Shown: in pieces, positions 55,852-64,000 of the stretch | Position numbering within the stretch: position 1 is the first letter of the stretch | Layout: each line of letters begins with the position of its first letter | DNA from: Macrobrachium rosenbergii | Taxonomy: Eukaryota; Arthropoda; Malacostraca; Decapoda; Palaemonidae | Length of the DNA: 64,000 bases | Direction of reading: 5' to 3' | Assembly: GCF_040412425.1 (NCBI RefSeq) | Contig: NC_089763.1 | Span: 55,583,587-55,647,586 of the forward strand | Made by a program: the position numbers and the translations under genes | The notes under the pieces: model-generated | What the model was told of the DNA's origin: nothing | Database searches by the model: none | Seen by the model: only the letters and a program-made list of their open reading frames with translations

Positions 55852-55932
<81 letters not shown>
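55852..55932. repeat. (TA)n microsatellite
   Basis: 81 bp of pure TA. Confidence 0.97.
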
Positions 55933-55936
<4 letters not shown>

Positions 55937-56171
55937 CATTTTGGCAATAATTCAAACGTGGCTTCTTTATACTCTCAAATATTAAACCAGGCATAGACCC
56001 GAATACTGAATTCACTTTGCCTTGGAAAACTTATACCCAAAGGTATCAAAATCAAACGGCCCGGGTTTAAGGTGCAAGTTATTCCCTAAGTTGAGTGAAT
56101 TCGATATTAAGGGGTATTTGTGTCTAAACATTTGAGTGTGTGTGCGCGGCCGCATTTGTGTACACACACAT

Positions 56172-56332
<161 letters not shown>

Positions 56333-56735
56333 TTCTACTGGTTACTTTTACTAGATATATATCGTCACCTCATAAACTAACTGCCTAAGTCATTTTATTG
56401 CCCAAGTCGCAGTCATGACTTAGTCATAGTGATAATAATGCCTAATATCACTATAGTGACTTAGGTGTGTGTGTGTGTATGTGGAAATTTATTCTACTTC
56501 ACTTTTACTAGTCATTTTATTGCCCAACATATGACTTAGGCAATGCCCTCTTACCAGTGAGGTCTACATTTGGAGAGTTGATTTGGGTAAAAATCCAAAA
56601 ATCAATGAAAATGACTTAGGCAGTTAGTTTATGAGGGTGACGATATGTAATTGTAATAGCCACAATGCCCTCTTAACTTTCGAATTCTGCACAACGTAAC
56701 CTTGTGATTATGATGACGCGGATTCGTTTCGACCG
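56333..56735 (-). mobile_element. SINE copy interrupted by a MITE
   Basis: The reverse complement of 56645-56695 reads GAAAGTTAAGAGGGCATTGT then GGCTATTACAATTACA. The continuing 3' part (AAAAGTAACCAGTAGA on the minus strand) is found at about 56333-56355. The two halves are separated by the MITE at 56362-56643. The body matches the SINE at 10835. Confidence 0.7.
56362..56643. mobile_element. 282-bp MITE with ~40-bp TIRs and TA duplication
   Basis: The ends read TCGTCACC(C)TCATAAACTA and continue as ACTGCCTAAGTCATTTT on both sides, with single-base indels only. TA dinucleotides at 56360-56361 and 56644-56645 flank the element, as expected for Tc1/mariner-related insertion. The interior contains a second TAGTGATA/TATCACTA palindrome and partial internal copies of the TIR. 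There is no coding capacity. Confidence 0.75.
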
Positions 56736-56841
56736 GGCATTCAATTTTTTGCGCTTGGATCTTACGGCTTTGTAGTGACAAGCATATCCAAAAAAGCGCG
56801 AAGAATTCGAGAAGTTAAGAGGGCATTGTGGCTATTACAAT
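56710..56841 (+). mobile_element. SINE copy with (AC)n(TA)n tail
   Basis: The body GTAGTGACAAGCATATCC, AATTCGAGAAGTTAAGAGGG and CATTGTGGCTATTACAATTA closely matches the 10835 copy. GATTCGTTTCGACC upstream is an eroded B-box candidate. Confidence 0.7.

Positions 56842-59224
<2,383 letters not shown>

Positions 59225-59296
<72 letters not shown>
59225..59296. repeat. (TC)n microsatellite
   Basis: 72 bp pure array. Confidence 0.97.
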
Positions 59297-59298
<2 letters not shown>

Positions 59299-59474
59299 AT
59301 AATTAAACTTTATTTTTTTATAGAGATTTTGAAGTCCAGTATGTGTTTGTATATAATTAATTGCTGTAAATTATAATTTTATTTGCGTGAAGCGATCAAA
59401 GACTCTTCAAATCGAGACCTATGGGCAGAGTTGAGCTGGGGCTGACTTACATGTTTCTTTTTCTTCTTTTCCAG

Positions 59475-59537
59475 GTATGACTTCAACTGGAACCTCACTT
59501 GTTTTAATAATACGGCGAAACAGAACTTTTATTCAGG
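59475..59537 (+). other. Weak candidate internal exon
   Basis: A pyrimidine-rich TTCTTCTTTTCCAG acceptor precedes a 63-bp open stretch reading YDFNWNLTCFNNTAKQNFYS. It ends at TCAG|GTCGGT, a poor but GT-containing donor. The residues look protein-like (an Asn-Leu-Thr-Cys motif) but match no family that I can name. No partner exons are seen nearby. Confidence 0.15.
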
Positions 59538-59743
59538 TCGGTTTTTTAATTACTGTATAGTTTCTTTAATATTTTTCGTATGCTTCTGTGTGAATGGAGG
59601 AGGGTGTGCACTTTTTCTTAGCCATTCTTACTTTAGTTTCAGAGATGCACAGTTCATTTCTGTGACTGAATTTTTTTATCCTTCACACTTTGTGTGTGTG
59701 TGTGAAACAGATACTCAAGTATATATATAATAACACACACACT

Positions 59744-60020
<277 letters not shown>

Positions 60021-60204
60021 TATTCGCATTGCTAAGTGGAGTAAAGAGAGGGGGAGCAGTAATTCATTAGCATTGGAGGTTATTACTCAAATTACAAACT
60101 CATGATCCTGTGGCTAGAGTACGTTTTCAGAATCAACGAAAGGGCAGGGTTTGATTTCCGAGGGGAAAGCGTTCCTTAAGCATGTTTCGTTAAATCCTTT
60201 GTAT

Positions 60205-60513
60205 TGTAGCGGAGGCGTGAGTAAGAGGTTGCGTCCAGAAACTTACCGATTTATTCGAACAACAAACAGACAGGTCAGTAGCTCTTGCGAGCGGAAATGT
60301 AGTTCCTGACTCGAAGTGAACAGAACAGAGGTCAGAGTACAATTAACTGCGTTTGCTGGAGGATGGAAAGATGCACATAAATCAATATACAAGACATGAA
60401 TGAAGGTACGATACATATAGCTGGAATGCTGACATTGTAATGCTTGTGCTAAGAATGTACATTTAAGATAACAGTAATATGAATGATAATATATGTACAA
60501 ATGATACGTGACA
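60205..60513 (-). repeat. Candidate 3' LTR of the minus-strand Gypsy element
   Basis: The 309-bp segment starts TGTCACG and ends GCTACA on the minus strand, with TG...CA ends. It contains AATAAA (CGAATAAATCGG) in its 3' half and sits right after the integrase C-terminus. No second LTR copy is inside the window to confirm the boundaries, and the preceding polypurine tract is weak. Confidence 0.4.
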
Positions 60514-60559
60514 TCTGCTGTGTTTCTTGTATGAGTGTGCTTGGCACACAGATGCTCGT

Positions 60560-61740
60560 TGTGAGGAGATTAGCCAGCCAGGTAAGGTGGGCAGTGTGTG
60601 GGTCTGTGTGGGACCGTACAGGACTCCTCCCCTTTGAGAGGACTACGGTTGTAGGTTGGTGTCTGGGAGGTATGCTGCCTTTAGGCTGTCAATGGAGACC
60701 CTTGTAGTTCTGCCGTACACTGTAATTTGGTAGGCTTTGTGTCTTCTCTGGATGACATGCTATGGTCCCGAGTTGGCTGCAGTGAGGGGGTTTCTGTGTG
60801 CGTCTGCCCGTATGAACGCATATTTTGTGTTCTGCAGTTTGTTGGGGGCGTACACCTTTCTGGCCATGTGGTAAGTTGTCTTGGCCAGCATTATTTGTTC
60901 TACTGCTTTTCAGGTGTTGGTTGGGAATGTTGGGGTTGTTGGATGTTCAAAGCCGTCTGCTGGCACTGTTAATGTTTGGCCGCACAGGGCTTTTGCTGGA
61001 AATGCGTTGAATGCCATGTGTGGTGACGTTCTCAGGCCCAGTAAAACCCAAGGTAACTCCTTGCTCCAACTCCTGCCTTGACATCTAGCGGTGAGTGATG
61101 CTTTCATCAACTGGTGCAACCTTTTGATGATGCCGCTAGCTTCTGGCTTGTAGGTCATCATGTGGATTATCTTTGTCTCCAAACTGTCTGTGAGGGCCTT
61201 CCAAAAGGCAGACGTGAAGTGTCCCCCCCCCCCATTGCCCATGATCAGTGAGACTCTGTGTCTGCTTACCCATCTGATGAGAGCTTTCGCACAGGTCTCT
61301 GCCATCTATTGCTGTATCAGTATTGCTTCGGGCCACCTGGTATTTCTGTCGATGATGGTGAACAGGTATCTGTACCTCTTGAAAGGGGGTAAAGGTCCCA
61401 CTGTGTCGACGTGGATGTGGGTGAGACAGTGGTGTGTTGTGTGGAACTCTCCTATTTCACTCTCTACATGCCTTGTTATTTTTGATGTCTGACATGGAAG
61501 ACATTCTTTCATCCAGTTTTTTATGTTTTTCATTCCCACAGATGTACCACTATGCTAAAATTTGGGTGATTGCCCGTCCTGATTGGTGGGATAGGTTGTG
61601 GGCAAGGTTGAAAGCCATTTTTCTGAGGCCTTCTGACAAGTAGGGGCGAAGGCATCCAGTACTTGTTTCGCAGGCTATAGTCACCTCTCCAATGTTGATT
61701 GACATGTTGCTCCACGTAAGGGCAGGGCTGTCCCGCCTCA
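60560..61740 (-). pseudogene. Integrase (Gypsy element), two catalytic positions lost
   Basis: The zinc-binding region (NLAHNLSHQ, then ..CLPCQTSK) is followed by the core: HIHVDTVGPLPPF keeps the first catalytic Asp. The second Asp position lies in a poly-G expansion (11 C on the plus strand at 61213-61223) and aligns to Gly. The catalytic Glu is Lys (SGIIKRLHQLMKASL, ~61105-61135). The C-terminal beta module is spread over three frames between 60560 and 60820 (AHRNPLTAANSGP, then QITVYGRTTRVSID-type residues). Confidence 0.7.
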
Positions 61741-61744
61741 GTCA

Positions 61745-62330
61745 CTGTAGGTCCACGTTATCTATTTGTGCCTCTGCTATTCCGGGATAGGCTATCCTAA
61801 GCTGGATGGTGTTGACGCAATTTCTCGAAAGTGCATCCGCCACGGTGTTTGCTGAATCCTTTAAATACTTGATGGTGCAGGAGTGTTCAGCTATTGCTGA
61901 TAGGTGACACTGTTGTCTTGCTGACCATGCGTCTGCTGTCTTTGTGAAGGCATGCACCAAGGGTTGATGGTCCATTTATATAACGAACTGCCATCCTTCA
62001 AGCATGTGGTGGAAGTGACAGTTGGCTTTGTGGACTGTTAGGAGCTCCCTGTCGAATGTGGAGTACTTTTGTTCCATGGATGTTAACTTCTTGCTGAAGA
62101 ATGCCAACAACCGATGACCATCATCTGTGTCTTGCTGTAGTACTGCGCCCATCTCCATGCTACACATGTCAGTCATCAAAGTGAGGGACCTATGGGGTAG
62201 AGAAAAGATTAATGTGGCTGCAGAGGTTACTGCCTGTTTTGCTGAAAGAAATGCATTATCATGAACTTCTCACCAACTTAATTTTTTAGGTTTTCCTTGT
62301 GAACATGTTTAGATTGGACTCATGATTTTA
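61745..62330 (-). pseudogene. RT connection and RNase H (Gypsy element)
   Basis: From 62330 leftward come FNYYHRFIPNIAKIM (RT tether), then RNase H: LTLMTDMCSMEMGAVLQQ with the first acidic position, FDRELLTVH with the Glu, DHQPLVHAF after a stop, and NTVADALSR with the last Asp. The domain would remove the RNA strand of the hybrid. A stop at about 61976 splits it. Confidence 0.7.
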
Positions 62331-62389
62331 GCAATATTTGGGATAAATCTATGATAATAGTTGAATAGTTCTGAAAATTCATGTATTCC

Positions 62390-63120
62390 TTTAATTGTTG
62401 TTGGTTTTGGGAAGTCGGTAATTGCTGTTACTTTCTCTGGGGATGGGGGATTTAATGCCATCTGGGCTTATTTGATGTCCCAGGAATTCCACCATTTTCT
62501 TTGCCCATTTCCACTTGTCTTCCCTTACTATGAGTCTGTTTTCTAAGTATCTGCAGCCCCCTTTTGACGTCCTTAAGATGTTGCTTGAGGTTGGGGCTAA
62601 ATGTGAGGATGCTGTTGACATATACCACTCAGAAGGGAAGGTCACCCAGCAGTTCGTTTGTAAGTCTTTGGAAGGTTGTCTTGCATTCCAAAGGCCGAAA
62701 CAGCTGTAGTTGAATGTGTAGGTGCCAAATGGGTGATGATCACGGTCTTTTCTGTATCTTCCTTCGCTACTGGAACCTGGAAATATCCCTTCAGCAGATC
62801 TGTTTTGGTGAAGATCTTTGCTCCATTCATTTGGTTGGTTATATCTACTATGTTTGGCAACAGGTATCTATCTGGCTTTGTTTTGATGTTTAGTCACCGG
62901 TAGTCTCCACACGGGAGCCCCGTTCTGTTGGGCTTTGGTACCGTGTGGAGTGGGGATGCCCATGGGCTGGGGGCTTTTTGGCATATTCCTGCATTCTCCA
63001 TTTCCCTGAACACTTGTTTGACATAGGCAAGTTTCTCTGGGGCTAACTGTGTAAGGCGTGCATGGACTGGATGGCCTTCCATTTTTATATGGTGTTGGAT
63101 GTTGTGTTTTGTTGGTTTGG
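62390..63120 (-). pseudogene. Reverse transcriptase (Gypsy element), YxDD mutated
   Basis: In order: HHIKMEGHPVHARLTQLAPEKL, SPWASPLHTVPK, CGDYR, PDRYLLPNIVDI, IFTKTDLLKGYFQVPV (first catalytic Asp kept), then the active-site strand. Where the family has Y-V-D-D-I this copy reads Y-V-N-S-I (62608-62622), so both catalytic Asp are lost. VREDKWKWAKKMVEFLGHQIS marks the thumb start. Frames shift and stops occur at several points, and the AFGLxNAxQTFQR block is scrambled. Confidence 0.75.
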
Positions 63121-63229
63121 TTAAGTCGTGCTGCAGGTCTTCTTTGAAGACCTCTTGGTAGTCTTGTATAAGTCAGCATAACTCTGGCGGTCGGGTAGCT
63201 GCTGCGATGGGGCCTGTTTGTCGTCTTTG

Positions 63230-63620
63230 CTATGGCTGTGACAATGTGTTGGTGGGATGTTTGCACAGCTGTTGAGGAGATGGTACTGGAGCTGTTTTCA
63301 GGATCAGTTGTTTTGATGCTACATCCACTAGCAGGCTGTGTGCTTTTAGGAAGTCTGCTCCTAAAAGTGCTAGCATCACGTCTGCTGTGTGAAGGTCCAA
63401 CTGTAGTCTTTCCCGTTGATTGATACTTTCATATTTCGCTTCCCATACATATTCAGTGGCACTCCACTGGCAGTGGATCATGGAGGTTGGTTGGTAGGGC
63501 GGGGTTGAGTCATTTGTGTGGGCTGACTGGCACAAATGATTTGCATGCCTCAGTGTCAACAAGGGATTTTGTGTTTGACCTTTTGTCCCTGACAAAGAAA
63601 CATGTGGAGCCTTCCATTCA
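63230..63620 (-). pseudogene. Aspartic protease (Gypsy element), active-site Gly lost
   Basis: FFVRDK and SLVDTEACKSFVP correspond to the retropepsin active-site strand. The catalytic D-T-G is D-T-E here (63549-63557), so the glycine is replaced. After in-frame stops the second half continues (ADVMLALLGADFLKAHSLLVDV), the typical LLGADFL motif. The enzyme would mature the polyprotein, but this copy should be inactive. Confidence 0.7.
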
Positions 63621-63699
63621 TATCTGGAAGAAAGACAGTATCTTTTACGAGGCAACCAGTCTGCTCACCGCTGACGTTTAGTTGTTATGGTTGCGGATG

Positions 63700-63997
63700 T
63701 GACCCTCTCACATGTTTTTTGAAAACAGGCAGCCTTTGTTACATTTGCATGCCTTTTTTCCAAATTTCCAATAGAAAAAGCACATTCCCTCTAGTGGTTT
63801 GTGTTTCTTCTGTCTGGTCTTCCCTTAATGAATTGTTTGGGGAAGCTCTGCTTGTGGATGGGGATGGCTGGTCCCTCTGGATCGTTGTCGGATTCCATGT
63901 CGGTTGACTGCTGGGACTGTTGTGCTGCTGCTGCTGCTGCTATGGGTGGCTGGGTGGGTTCTGCTGTCTTGTGGGCCATGTGTACTGCGTCAACCAA
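63700..63997 (-). pseudogene. gag: gag C-terminal part (Gypsy element)
   Basis: The minus strand from 63997 reads an Ala-Gln-rich segment followed by basic residues (KGRPDRRN). A different frame at 63715-63785 then gives FYWKFGKKACKC..GC, which resembles the C-x-Y-x-x-x-FG-x-x-A-x-x-C ending seen in arthropod Gypsy Gag proteins. The 5' part lies outside the window. Confidence 0.5.
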
Positions 63998-64000
63998 TTT

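Larger units (their letters stand above)
60205..64000 (-). mobile_element. Minus-strand Ty3/Gypsy retrotransposon, decayed, running off the right edge
   Basis: From the window edge leftward, the minus strand encodes the end of gag, protease, reverse transcriptase, RNase H, integrase and a candidate 3' LTR, the conventional Ty3/Gypsy order. Frames change repeatedly and stops are frequent. The sequence type (GADFL...LLVDV, SPWASPLH.VPK, CGDYR.LN) is the arthropod Gypsy lineage. It differs in order and sequence from the element at 28.5-37.1 kb, so the two are not copies of each other. Confidence 0.85.

Overview
The window looks like non-coding, repeat-dominated DNA from a decapod crustacean. A palaemonid-like prawn is my best guess, because I associate the ~0.4 kb hairpin repeat present in four copies here with that group; this is recollection and was not searched. 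The sequence is AT-rich and crowded with long (TA)n tracts (about 20 tracts, often 80-250 bp), plus (TC/GA)n and (ATT/AAT)n arrays. I find no host protein-coding gene that I can support with confidence, and no rRNA, true tRNA or CRISPR array. Nearly every recognisable protein fragment belongs to a transposable element.

Layout. 1-291 is the GIY-YIG end of a Penelope-like element. 5.1-6.6 kb, 9.8-10.2 kb and 15.9-16.3 kb carry four copies of the hairpin repeat. 10.2-10.5 kb holds a LINE reverse-transcriptase scrap. A tRNA-related SINE family with (TA)n tails appears at 10.6-11.1 kb and 56.2-56.9 kb. 17.1-17.3 kb holds a second SINE-like unit with an (AAT)n tail. 28.5-37.1 kb is a decayed Ty3/Gypsy-type LTR element whose integrase lies upstream of its reverse transcriptase (Gmr1-like order). 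It is joined at 37.1 kb to an opposite-strand piggyBac-like fragment (37.1-38.45 kb). 46.1-47.2 kb is a second Penelope-like element bracketed by (TA)n. 51.1-51.6 kb is an inverted SINE-like pair around a (TA)n tract. 60.2-64.0 kb is a conventional-order minus-strand Ty3/Gypsy element, dead at its protease, reverse transcriptase and integrase centres.

The most interesting object is a 4.46 kb DNA transposon at 29580-34039, inserted into the nucleocapsid region of the Gmr1-like element. It has ~150 bp imperfect terminal inverted repeats, a 3-bp GAA target duplication and one long gene (30359-33410, broken by two single-base frameshifts). Removing the insert with one GAA copy restores the spacing of a CCHC zinc knuckle in the host element, which fixes its boundaries. 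The gene joins a transposase-like N-terminal half to a C-terminal half with FEN1/XPG-like (PIN-like) acidic motifs and a cysteine-rich tail. I recognise this protein as a multicopy, uncharacterised metazoan family. The Academ superfamily is a possible home for it, because of its short TSD and the XPG-type nuclease reported in some lineages, but that placement is inference.

Relative ages can be read from nesting. The Gmr1-like element is old, with many stops and frameshifts. The DNA transposon within it is younger. A TA-duplicating MITE at 56.36-56.64 kb interrupts an older SINE copy.
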